A DNA stretch of 64,000 nucleotides, from the NCBI GenBank assembly GCA_963826505.1, contig CAWGXG010000002.1:1-64000 (forward strand), given 5' to 3'. The DNA is from CAWGXG01 sp963826505. GTDB taxonomy: Bacteria > Chloroflexota > Anaerolineae > Aggregatilineales > Aggregatilineaceae. Of the stretch, positions 17,543 to 26,317 are shown in pieces. Each line of letters begins with the position of its first letter. The first letter of the stretch is position 1. Under the pieces are notes generated by a model, which was not told the origin of the DNA, did no database searches, and saw nothing but the letters and a program-made list of their open reading frames with translations. A program made the translations under genes and the position numbers.

Positions 17543-20500
17543 CTAGGCTTCGGCGGCTGCCGGTTCAACCACGATCGGCAGCGTGAAGAAAAAGGTCGAA
17601 CCGTGGCCCGGATCGCTTTCGACCCAGATATCCCCGCCGTGCATCTCGACTAGCTGGCGCGTGATCGCCAGACCCAGACCCGTGCCCCCGGCGCGCCGCG
17701 TGTGCGACTGGTCCACCTGGCGGAAACGGTCGAAGATCACCGGCAGTTTTTCGGGAGTAATGCCGATGCCCGTATCACTCACGGAAATCAACACCATGGT
17801 CGGATCGTCTGCGGACCGGCGGACGCCCAGCGTGATGTCGCCCTTTTCGGTGAACTTGGTCGCGTTGGTCAGCAGGTTGTTGATGACCTGGCGCAGACGC
17901 AGCGCGTCGGCGTTGACTTGCGGCAGATTGTCTTCGGCTTCGATCACGAACTGGACCGGCTTGTCTTTGACCAGCACGCGCACCGTGTTGACCGCGTCGT
18001 CGATGACCGGCCGCAACTCGATCGGCTCGGGTACGAGGTCCATCTGACCGGCTTCGATCTTGGCGAGGTCGAGGATGTCGTTGATCAGGTTGAGCAGGTG
18101 CTTACCGCTGCCGTGAATCGCGCCGACATCTTCCTCCATGTCGTCGGTCAGATCGCCGTCGATGCCATCGAGCAGCACTTCGGCGTAACCGATGATCGAG
18201 TTGAGCGGGGTACGCAGTTCATGGCTCATACTGGCCAGAAATTCACTCTTTAGGCGGTCCACTTCACGCAGCCGTTCTGTGACTTGCACCTGGTCCGCGA
18301 AGAGGCGGGCATTGTCGACCGAGACCGCGATCTGCGAGGCGAGGATGCCCATCACGGCTTTATCCTCGTCGGTGAAGCGATCGATGATGTCCGACTGCAC
18401 GTCCAGCACGCCTGTGACGCGGTCACCGATGATCAGCGGGATCGCCATTTCGGAACGTGTGCGCGGGAGCATGGGGTTGGGCAGGAAGAACGGAACCTGC
18501 GTCACATCGTTGACCACGAGTGTTTCGCCCGACCGGGCCGCGTTCGCCACGATACTCGTTTCACGGGTCAACGGGATGCGATGCCCGGCACCAGCCATCT
18601 GCTCGCCTACCTGGCCCGCCCCAGCAGCCAATCTCAAGGTCCGACCCGCTTCGTCGAGCAGGTAAATATGCGCGTGGTACAGGCCAAACCGTTCTTTCGT
18701 CAGGTTGGTCACGTTGGTCAGTAGTTGGTTCGGATCCAGCGACGAGGCCGCTTCGGTCCCTACCTCAGCTACCGTCTGAAGCTCGGTCGCGCGTTTACGG
18801 ATACTTTCCTCAGCGGCGATGGATTCAGTGAACAGACGGGCGTTTTCTACTGAGACGGCGATCTGTGAGGCGAGCGTCGTTTGGACGGCGATGTCCTGGT
18901 CGGAAAAACGACCTCTGATGTCTGACTGTACGTCGAGCACACCGATCACGCGCTCACCGACGATCAGCGGGACGGCCATTTCCGATGCGGTGCGCGGGAG
19001 GAGCGGGTTGGGCAAGAAGTCTGCCGCGGCAGTGACATCGTTCACCACGACTGCATGACGGGATCGTGCGGCGCGGGCCACAAGGCTGGCTTCACGCGTC
19101 AGCGGGATATGGTGTCCGGCTTTAACCATCTGGCGGCCGACTTCGCCCGCCCCGGCACTTAGCAGCAGGTCTTGGCCCGTGTCATCCAGCAGGTAGATAT
19201 GGACGTGGTACAGGCCGAACCGTTCTTTGGTCTGGTTGGCGACATTGGCCAATAGCTCGGCCGGATTGAGTGACGCCGCCGCAGCGGTACCGACCTCGGC
19301 CACTGTCTGAAGTTCAGCCGCGCGGCGTTCGGTCAGCTCCATCAGGCGCTGGTTTTGCATGTGCGACACCAGCAGCGATCCGATCTGGTTGAGCATGTTG
19401 AGGTCATTATTACGGAAGGCGTTGAGCCGGGTGCTGGCCACGTTGAGCGTGCCGATCACCTCGTCGCCCGCCATCAGCGGAACATTCATGCTGGACAGCA
19501 GCCCCTGTTCTGATAGCTGACGCGTTTCGGGATAGTCCACACCGCGCATATCGCCCAGCAAACCCGGCAGGCCGCTGCCCGCGATATGGCCGACCCAGGT
19601 CCCCTCGAGCGGCAGCCGCGTGCCGAGCGGGATCGAGCCGCGCTCGCCGTCCAGACCGAACAGTTCGAAGGTGTCGCTCTCCGGCAAGAGCAGGGCGATG
19701 CTGCTGCGATCGCTGCGCAGAATGTTGTTCGTACGGGTGGCGACGATGCGGTACACGGTCGTCATGTCGTGGGCCGCGCTCATTTCAGATGCCATCCGGT
19801 TCAGTTCTGCGAGGCGCTTGGCTTGCTCTTCCATATCTCCCAGTGCGGCGGCCGTCTCGTCGAACGCGCGGAACTGTTCGACGGCCTGTGCGACGCGGTC
19901 CGCCACGTCTTCGATCAGGTCGAGTTCCTCACGCGTCCATTCGCGGTCGTTATCCTCGCCAACGACCAGCGCGCCGATCGGCTGCTCGCCCAGGACCACG
20001 GATCGCCTGACGTGGCGCGAGTGCCCATTGCCGGGCTGCTCCGCGACGTCGGGCAGGGGTTCCTCGATGGGATGGACTTCCTGCAAATCGTACTCGTAAC
20101 CCACCTGTCCGCCCTGGCCGACGCGCCCCAGGTAGCTGATCCAGGAGGCGCTGGTCAGGCGGCGGTTGACCTCGATCGCGCGTTGGACGGCGACCTGAGT
20201 TTCGGAATAGGCTTGCGCACTACGCAGCGCCGACGCGATCTGACTGGCCATAGCTTCGAACACAGGCAGGTTGTCTTCGCGGAAGGTTTCGGCTTCTTGC
20301 GCCTGCATGTCGAGCACGCCCAGGACTTCGTCACCGACGATGAGCGGGATGGCGACTTCGGAGCGTGTGTGTGGCAGCAGGGGGTTCGGGCGGTGAATGT
20401 CGCTCAACTGCGTATCAGACACCAGCACCGGGCGCTCAGACTGCGCGGCGCGCGTCACGATCGCGGGCTGGTGCATATCCAGCCGGTGGGAGCGCGCCAG

Positions 20501-21862
20501 CAGTTCCTGGCCGACCTCGCCCGTACCCGATGCCAGCACGGCGTAACGCTTGGCGTCATCCAGCAGGTAAACTTGCACGTAGTAAAGCCCGAACTGCTCC
20601 CTAATAAAGTTGGTCACACGCGGCAGCAGCTCAGTCTGCAAATACGTTTGCGTAGCAAGCTGGCCGACTTCGAGCGTCAGGAACAAGTCACGGGTACGGG
20701 AAGCCACACTCCCTTCCAGCGATTGGACCATGTTTTGAAGCTGGGCCGCCGTCGCATTGAAGGTGGCCGCCAGGATGCCCACCTCGCCGATCTGACCAGC
20801 TGGCGCGCGCGCGTCGAGTTCACCGCGCGAGATACGCGCTGCTACCTGAGTTAGTGCCGTGAGCGGTTCGGACATGCGGGTGGCGAGAAAGACGCCGATG
20901 CCTGCTGCTAGCAGCGCCGCCAGCATCGTAAAGGCGATGAACACGTTTCGCGCGTCTGTGAACGGTTGCAGCGCTTCAGCCTCGTCTTGCTCGGCGAGCA
21001 GCGCGGTCTGCAGCGAGGGGATCCAGCGATATACGCCGTACACGGTGACGTTGCGGTAGTCTTTGTAGGTGCCCGAGCCGTTTTCGCCCGCCAAAGCACG
21101 ATCGATACCGAGGCTGTTGTAGGCGTGGGTGAGCTCGTAGCCTTCGAAACGGCTGGCCGTCAGCAGGTAATTGCTTTGCTTGCTGACCAGATACGTTTCA
21201 CCGGTGTCGCCCAGCCCCGTACGTTCCGCCAAAATCTGCGACAGGGCGTCAATGTTGAAACGCCCGGCCAACACGCCGACCAAGGTGTTATTGGCGTCCA
21301 TGATCGGGCGCGTGACCATAATGGTCAAAGCGTTGGTGCCCATCTCGTAATACGGCGTCTGGAGGTTTGGCCCAACCAGGCTGGCCTCGAAATAGGGCTG
21401 TCGGCTGACCACCTTCCCGACGTTGGTAGTGTCCGAGCCGCTCAACACCAGACCTTGAGTGTTGTAGAAAAAGACCTCAGTGTAGCCGGGGTACTCCTCA
21501 AGCGCCTGGTGGAACATCTGGTCCAAGTCGCGCAGGTTCTGCCCGGTGGGGTCCTGATCCGTAGCGATCCTGACCAGGTGGTCGCGGCGTGTATTACCGG
21601 CCGCCAACAGGGTCAGCCCGGAGGACGCGTCGCTGAGCCGCCGGTCGATTTCTTGCTGTTTCAGCTCGGCCATCAACTCCAACTTGGCGAGGGCCTGATT
21701 TCGTGTTTCGGTGATGCTGCGCTGCATGAAAAACACAGACATCACGACCATTGGCACGGCGACCAACAACACGAAGTAAATGGCCAATCTCCAGCGGAGC
21801 TGCTGCCACCAGCGCAGGGCAGTCACTTCTGGGACGGGATGAACGGTTGATTCTACACTCAT
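17543..21862 (-). CDS. Cache-HAMP-multi-GAF sensor histidine kinase
   Basis: 1439 residues. Membrane helix about 24-46, an extracellular double-Cache-like sensor (about 50-300, with GYTEVFFYNTQGLVLSG and VTRPIMDANNTLVGVLAGRF), a second helix about 307-328, HAMP, then GAF domains at about 405-548, 690-840, 860-1010 and 1040-1190 and a shorter GAF-like segment near 560-650. GAF3 and GAF4 are near duplicates. The kinase core has the His in SMSHELRTP (about 1214), the N-box NNLLTNATKF, DTGIGI and GGTGLGLAI. There is no C-terminal receiver. It probably phosphorylates the receivers encoded downstream. It lies 69 bases after a substrate-binding lipoprotein gene, suggesting that protein may present a ligand to its outer domain. 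Confidence 0.9.
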   Translation of the reverse strand: MSVESTVHPVPEVTALRWWQQLRWRLAIYFVLLVAVPMVVMSVFFMQRSITETRNQALAKLELMAELKQQEIDRRLSDASSGLTLLAAGNTRRDHLVRIATDQDPTGQNLRDLDQMFHQALEEYPGYTEVFFYNTQGLVLSGSDTTNVGKVVSRQPYFEASLVGPNLQTPYYEMGTNALTIMVTRPIMDANNTLVGVLAGRFNIDALSQILAERTGLGDTGETYLVSKQSNYLLTASRFEGYELTHAYNSLGIDRALAGENGSGTYKDYRNVTVYGVYRWIPSLQTALLAEQDEAEALQPFTDARNVFIAFTMLAALLAAGIGVFLATRMSEPLTALTQVAARISRGELDARAPAGQIGEVGILAATFNATAAQLQNMVQSLEGSVASRTRDLFLTLEVGQLATQTYLQTELLPRVTNFIREQFGLYYVQVYLLDDAKRYAVLASGTGEVGQELLARSHRLDMHQPAIVTRAAQSERPVLVSDTQLSDIHRPNPLLPHTRSEVAIPLIVGDEVLGVLDMQAQEAETFREDNLPVFEAMASQIASALRSAQAYSETQVAVQRAIEVNRRLTSASWISYLGRVGQGGQVGYEYDLQEVHPIEEPLPDVAEQPGNGHSRHVRRSVVLGEQPIGALVVGEDNDREWTREELDLIEDVADRVAQAVEQFRAFDETAAALGDMEEQAKRLAELNRMASEMSAAHDMTTVYRIVATRTNNILRSDRSSIALLLPESDTFELFGLDGERGSIPLGTRLPLEGTWVGHIAGSGLPGLLGDMRGVDYPETRQLSEQGLLSSMNVPLMAGDEVIGTLNVASTRLNAFRNNDLNMLNQIGSLLVSHMQNQRLMELTERRAAELQTVAEVGTAAAASLNPAELLANVANQTKERFGLYHVHIYLLDDTGQDLLLSAGAGEVGRQMVKAGHHIPLTREASLVARAARSRHAVVVNDVTAAADFLPNPLLPRTASEMAVPLIVGERVIGVLDVQSDIRGRFSDQDIAVQTTLASQIAVSVENARLFTESIAAEESIRKRATELQTVAEVGTEAASSLDPNQLLTNVTNLTKERFGLYHAHIYLLDEAGRTLRLAAGAGQVGEQMAGAGHRIPLTRETSIVANAARSGETLVVNDVTQVPFFLPNPMLPRTRSEMAIPLIIGDRVTGVLDVQSDIIDRFTDEDKAVMGILASQIAVSVDNARLFADQVQVTERLREVDRLKSEFLASMSHELRTPLNSIIGYAEVLLDGIDGDLTDDMEEDVGAIHGSGKHLLNLINDILDLAKIEAGQMDLVPEPIELRPVIDDAVNTVRVLVKDKPVQFVIEAEDNLPQVNADALRLRQVINNLLTNATKFTEKGDITLGVRRSADDPTMVLISVSDTGIGITPEKLPVIFDRFRQVDQSHTRRAGGTGLGLAITRQLVEMHGGDIWVESDPGHGSTFFFTLPIVVEPAAAEA

Positions 21863-21931
21863 GGTTCTGCGCCCTTGTCAAACGACCAATACGCGTGAAC
21901 GAGACAGTCCGGCATGCGTTGGACCGGTTTG

Positions 21932-22972
21932 CTATTTGCTATAAATCGCGTCCAAAAAGTCCAGGGTATACGCCTTCGTCAAATCCTGCGGCGCGTCAAG
22001 CTGCCCTTGCTCGACCAACACGCTCTGCATGAACTCCCACACACCGGCGTCCATCATGCCGATGTCTTTGCCGGTAGGCTGGATGAGTGGCAGGGTGATC
22101 TGCATGCTGGCTGATTCGTGCTCCAACGTCATGTCGGCGTTGTGAGCGACTGACAGCTTGGCCGCGCCGTCTGGATCGGCTACAGCGGCGGCGTAGCCCT
22201 GCAGCGTAGCCCGCACAAAGCTGTCGACCAGATCGGCCCGGTTGGCGATGGTGTCTTCCGTCGCGAAGATAACGTTCGCGTACAGATCGATGCCGTAGTC
22301 ACCCGGCAGCAGCACGGCGACGTCTTGCCCCATCTGGCGCAGCGCCACCGGCTCGTTGTTGACGAAGCCGGGCATGACGTCGATCGTGTCATTGAGCAAG
22401 GCATCGAACGTGAAATCGGTCAGCGGGACCTCGGTGATGGTGCTGCGATCGATGTTCTGGCCGGTCAGCAGCGCGAGATATTCGCTTTCGGTGACGTTGC
22501 CGGGATGAGTTCCCACACGCTTGCCGACCAGGTCCTGCGGGCGCGTGATGCCCGCCGAAGTCTTGGAGATGAGCACGACCGGGTTCTGCTGGTAAATCGA
22601 CGCAATGGCGACCAGGGGCTGACCAGCGGCGCGCGCCAGCAGCAGCGCGTCACCCCCGACCACGCCGAAGTCGGCCTGACCGGACACTACGTTCTGAATC
22701 GGATCGATGAAGTTGCCGTCGGCGTCGTAGCCACCGCCGCGCAGATCGACCGTCAGCCCGGCATTCTGGTAAAGCTGGTTGGCTTCGGCTTCGTAAAACC
22801 CGGAGAACTCGATGGTGTGCATCCACGAGAACTGCACACTGGTTTAAATCTGCGGTGTGGGTGTTGCAGCGGTTTCTTTCTTCTTAGATGAACCCCCACA
22901 GGCGGCCAATGCGACTGCGGCCACGATAACCGTGAGAGCAACGAGACTCAAACGAACAGTGTGTTTCTTCAT
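21932..22972 (-). CDS. NMT1/THI5-like substrate-binding lipoprotein, interrupted by an in-frame stop
   Basis: The ATG at 22972 starts a lipoprotein leader (KKHTVRLSLVALTVIVAAVALAACGGSS, lipobox LAAC) and a Lys/Thr-Pro linker. In the same frame there is a TAA (22844-22846). Reading then resumes, still in frame, as TSVQFSWMHTIEFSGFYEAEANQLY and a complete NMT1-type periplasmic-binding domain (VSGQADFGVVGGDALLLARA, TSAGITRPQDLVGKRVGTHPG). These proteins bind pyrimidine or aromatic-type small ligands. Without the stop the product is about 345 residues. The stop is a single codon, either a point mutation or a read error. No ABC permease or ATPase is nearby; a membrane kinase gene follows. Confidence 0.8.
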
Positions 22973-23024
22973 AAGATGTAAGGATCCCCCTCGGTCGTAA
23001 GCGTTCTTCAACTGGCGCTGGGAG

Positions 23025-24569
23025 TTAGCCCAGCGCTGTTTCCAGGTCAGGAGCGACCGCCGGATCGGCTGGTTTGGCGCTGCGCCCGGCTTCGTCCAAC
23101 TGGACATGCAGCTCAATCGCCGTGCGCGGGACGCGCAGCGCTTTGCCCAGCTCGCGGACAGCCGCTTGCAGCACGTCTTCGACGCTGGTGGCCTGCTGGA
23201 TCTGCGCTGTGATGGCGCTCAGGGCTTGTTCGTGACGCCCAGTGCGCTCGATTTCGCTAAACAGGCGCGCGTTGTCGATAGAAATGGCGACCTGTCGGGC
23301 CAGCGTGGTGAGTACGTTGACGCGGTCCGTGTCAAAGTACCCGGTTTTTTCGGATTGTACGTCCAACACGCCCAGCACGCGCCGTCCTACCGCCAATGGG
23401 AAGGCGGCCTCGGAGCGCGTCTTGGGCAGCAGCGGGTTCGGGAGGAAGCCCGGCTCACGTGTCGTATCTGGCACGATTAGTGGTGTGTTGCCACGCGCAG
23501 CACGCGCCACGAGGCTGCGTTCGGCCTTGGCCGGGATGCTGTGCCCTGCCGCGCGCATGTGGCGGCCAATCTCGCCCGCCCCCGCCGCCAGGACCAGATG
23601 ATCCCCGGTGGCATCGATCAGGTACAGGTGGGCGTGGTACAGGTTGAAACTGTCCTTAGTCAGGTCTGCCAGTTGAGGCAGAAGTTCTTCAGGATCAAGG
23701 ATAGTCGCCGTCTGTTCGGATACTTGGGCGGCGATCTGAAGGTCTTTGGTACGGGCTTCGATGCGTGCTTCCAAACCGCCGATCAGCTGTTCAAGCTGCT
23801 CGGACATCGCGTTGAAGGCCGACCCCAACTCGCCGAACTCATCGCGGCTGTCCTCGGGTACGCGGACGCTGAGGTTACCAGCCTCAACCGCTTGCGCGCC
23901 GACGAGCAGCCCACGGAACCCGCGCCGGATGATGTAGGTCACCGCGAAGACGGCGAAGACAGCAAACACGGTCGCCAGCGTGGCCACTACGACCAACAGG
24001 TTTCGCAGGTTTTCTTGTGTGTTTTCTGCCTGATTCACGGCGTCCGTGATGTCGGCATTCAGGTTGGCGGTGAGCTGGTCGAGCGTAGCACCGAACCGGC
24101 GCTGAAGAGAAGCCATGTCGGTGTGCCGCTGAGCCTGGGCCGTCGCCCATTGGTTATTCTGGGCGGCGTTGACGACTTCGTTCACGGCGTCGCCCAGCTC
24201 ACTACCGAGATCTTGCAGATTGTTAACCAGGGTCTGGTTTTCGGCTCTGCCGCCCAACTGGCCGAAGGGCAGAGTGTCGAGCGCTTGCAACTGAGCAGTG
24301 AATGTATCGAGTTCAGTGCTCAGACTCGCTTCTGTCAAGCCGGTTTGGCGCGTGACGAGCATATTGTCCACAGACGCCGCAACTATCCACCATTGAAGGT
24401 GCACGGTATCCAGCGCTTCGATCACCGTATTACTGTTGCGCGTCGTGGCAAGGGTGTCATTCTGTGAGTTGGTATACCGGATGCCGATATAACCAGCCAC
24501 GCCTGCCAGGATCACGATCAGACTGAAAGCCAATGCGATCCGCTGCGCAATTGAGATGTTGAGCCGCAT
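23025..24569 (-). CDS. Membrane HAMP-GAF receptor without a kinase domain
   Basis: 514 residues. Membrane helix about 10-30, an extracellular four-helix-bundle type sensor (about 35-185), a second helix (about 190-212), HAMP (about 214-265), a short coiled segment, and one GAF domain (about 285-430) very similar to GAF3 and GAF4 of the large kinase (shared patterns LYHAHLYLID, FLPNPLLPKTRSE, VLGVLDVQS). A further helical segment and a short tail follow, and the protein ends at DLETALG with no HisKA, HATPase, GGDEF or methyl-acceptor region. It could be a regulatory partner of the large kinase. It sits 48 bases after one binding-protein gene and 52 before the next. Confidence 0.82.
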   Translation of the reverse strand: MRLNISIAQRIALAFSLIVILAGVAGYIGIRYTNSQNDTLATTRNSNTVIEALDTVHLQWWIVAASVDNMLVTRQTGLTEASLSTELDTFTAQLQALDTLPFGQLGGRAENQTLVNNLQDLGSELGDAVNEVVNAAQNNQWATAQAQRHTDMASLQRRFGATLDQLTANLNADITDAVNQAENTQENLRNLLVVVATLATVFAVFAVFAVTYIIRRGFRGLLVGAQAVEAGNLSVRVPEDSRDEFGELGSAFNAMSEQLEQLIGGLEARIEARTKDLQIAAQVSEQTATILDPEELLPQLADLTKDSFNLYHAHLYLIDATGDHLVLAAGAGEIGRHMRAAGHSIPAKAERSLVARAARGNTPLIVPDTTREPGFLPNPLLPKTRSEAAFPLAVGRRVLGVLDVQSEKTGYFDTDRVNVLTTLARQVAISIDNARLFSEIERTGRHEQALSAITAQIQQATSVEDVLQAAVRELGKALRVPRTAIELHVQLDEAGRSAKPADPAVAPDLETALG

Positions 24570-24617
24570 TACCTACCTCCGACCGAAACTACCCATGAAG
24601 TGCGGGTTTAAAGGGTG

Positions 24618-25568
24618 CTATTTGGTAACCAGGGCCAGATCCACCGGGATCGTGCTGGGGACCGACTCGCCCTTCAACGCGCTTACGGCGGTTTCCACAC
24701 CCAGGCGGCCCATTTCGCTGGGCTGCTGCGCGATAGTGGCCGTCAACGAGCCATCTTCTACGGCAGCAATCGCGTCGTCGATCGCGTCAAAGCCCACAAA
24801 GACGATACCGTCGCGTCCGGCTTCCTTGGCCGCTGCAATCGCGCCCAGGACCATTTCGTCATTCTGCGCGAACACAGCCACGATGTCGGCGTTGTCGGCC
24901 AGAATCTGGGCGAAAGCCGTCTGGGCCTCATCGCGGTTCCAGTTGGCGATCTCTTTGGCGACGATATGAATATCGGGGTAGGTCGCGATTGCGCCGTCAA
25001 AGCCTTTGCCGCGTGCGTCCGCCGCTGAGTTGCCCGCCGGACCTTGCAGCTCGACAATGTTGCCGGTCTTGTTGATGCGTTCCGCCAGGAAGTCCCCGGC
25101 CATCTTGCCGCCCGCTTCGTTGTCGGAAGCGATATGGCTGAGGATCGTGCCGCCGGATGCGCTGCGGTCGATGGTCAGCACGGGAATACCCGCAGCGTTG
25201 GCCGCTTCAATCGAGGACACAATTGCGTCGGCATCGACCGGATTGATCAACAGCGCGTTGACGCCCTGATCGATCATGGCCTGAACCTGGGAAGTTTGTT
25301 GGGCGGCGTCGTCAGCGGCATCTTCCACGACCAGCGTCGCGTTTTGGCGCTGCGCTTCACTCTCGGCGCCATCTCGAAGCGTTGCAAAGAAGGGGTTGCT
25401 GAGGTTGGACAGGGCGACCCCAATAGTGAACGTTTCCGGTGTTGGGGGGACGGGTGTGGCTTTGTCTTCTTTCTTATCTTTGCCGCACGCCGTCAATACT
25501 AGCGCGACGATCACCATCACCGCCACGATCCACCGAATACTTGTCGAATGCTTGTGGTGCATAAACAT
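24618..25568 (-). CDS. Sugar-type substrate-binding lipoprotein (RbsB-like, Peripla_BP_4)
   Basis: 316 residues with GGAGG 7 bases before the ATG. A lipoprotein leader (WIVAVMVIVALVLTAC) and a Lys/Pro-rich linker precede a two-lobe ribose/LacI-like binding domain: GVALSNLSNPFFATLRDGAE, DQGVNALLINPVDADAI, IPVLTIDRSASGG, HIASDNEAGGKMAGDFL and VFAQNDEMVLGAIAA. Such proteins normally feed an ABC importer or, as with ChvE or LuxP, signal to a membrane receptor. No sugar permease or ATPase is found in the window, and the next gene (48 bases) is a membrane receptor, so a sensing role is inferred. It is the first gene of the locus. Confidence 0.88.
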   Translation of the reverse strand: MFMHHKHSTSIRWIVAVMVIVALVLTACGKDKKEDKATPVPPTPETFTIGVALSNLSNPFFATLRDGAESEAQRQNATLVVEDAADDAAQQTSQVQAMIDQGVNALLINPVDADAIVSSIEAANAAGIPVLTIDRSASGGTILSHIASDNEAGGKMAGDFLAERINKTGNIVELQGPAGNSAADARGKGFDGAIATYPDIHIVAKEIANWNRDEAQTAFAQILADNADIVAVFAQNDEMVLGAIAAAKEAGRDGIVFVGFDAIDDAIAAVEDGSLTATIAQQPSEMGRLGVETAVSALKGESVPSTIPVDLALVTK

Positions 25569-25843
25569 TTAGGTTCCTCCAAAACTCTTTCTGCGCTGAC
25601 TGCCTACGATTGAAGTGGTTGACTATCTAAGAAACGGACGATGTCTTTGTTGGTCATTCCTGAAAGGGTTTGATCAAACGAGAAGATCCCGAATCCGGGC
25701 GAATATGCCCGACCTATTGCGGCACACTGTGGGGTTGCGACACGACACGTCGGGAGGATTATTAGGGTGTATGGAGCATTGAATTCGCCCACATCCAGCA
25801 TTTTTTGAGATGGACGATCGGCAGCCCCCCTGCCAGTCGCGCC

Positions 25844-25883
25844 AATACCTATCCCGCGTCTTGATCGAGGATAGGTATTTTTT
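25844..25883 (+). terminator. Intrinsic terminator with no gene upstream
   Basis: An 11-bp perfect stem (AATACCTATCC 25844-25854 and GGATAGGTATT 25869-25879) with a 14-base loop, running into six T (25878-25883). It is oriented to stop rightward transcription, yet all genes immediately to the left are on the other strand. It may end a small RNA or antisense transcript starting in about 25600-25830. Confidence 0.7.
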
Positions 25884-26077
25884 CCCCCACACTTACAATA
25901 GGAACTATGGCACACCATAAAGGTTAAGTCAAGTTAGAATTGAGCGAACCTTCACACTTTTCATGAATTTTTCGTGTCTTACAAATCATTCACCGATCTT
26001 TTTCTAACCTGACGTGTACAAGATGGATCTGTTCCCGTGATCCTGGGCAAATCGCACAATTGGACCCGAGATCAACT

Positions 26078-26086
26078 TGTTATAAT
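26078..26086 (+). promoter_or_regulatory. Extended -10 promoter for glnA
   Basis: TG-T-TATAAT is a perfect extended -10 element; no clear -35 is present, as expected for this class. The start would lie near 26093, giving a leader of about 225 bases before the glnA ATG. The leader has a hairpin GGCAGA (26100-26105) / TCTGCC (26118-26123) followed by CGCTTTT, and a second short one, GCCTG/CAGGC, near 26136-26151. A regulatory role is possible but not shown. Confidence 0.6.
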
Positions 26087-26317
26087 GGAGAAATCGTCCG
26101 GCAGAATCGGCGCAAGCTCTGCCCGCTTTTGTACAGCCTGTCTGGTCAGGCAGCGGCGCGCCAAGGAAAATCATCCAACCGCGTCCGCAGCATGCCCTCT
26201 GTGGCCCGATGCTGCCACGCCAGGGGTTGTGAGTCTTGTGCTGTTTATCTAGTGCTATGCAACGCTATGCTGTAGAGTGAGGATCGTCAGTGTCTGTGAA
26301 GCTAAACGGGGTAGACC

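Larger units (their letters stand above)
25569..26317. other. AT-richer intergenic region between divergent transcription units
   Basis: 749 bases with no convincing protein gene; the short frames here lack ribosome sites and family features. It holds a strong plus-strand intrinsic terminator (25844-25883), AT-rich sequence at 25920-26010 that probably carries the leftward promoter of the signalling locus, and a rightward extended -10 promoter (26078-26086) for glnA. Confidence 0.5.

Noticed and set aside
25604..25918. Short minus-strand ORF of 104 codons upstream of the binding-protein gene
   Set aside because: It spans the terminator hairpin, has no ribosome site and its residues look random.
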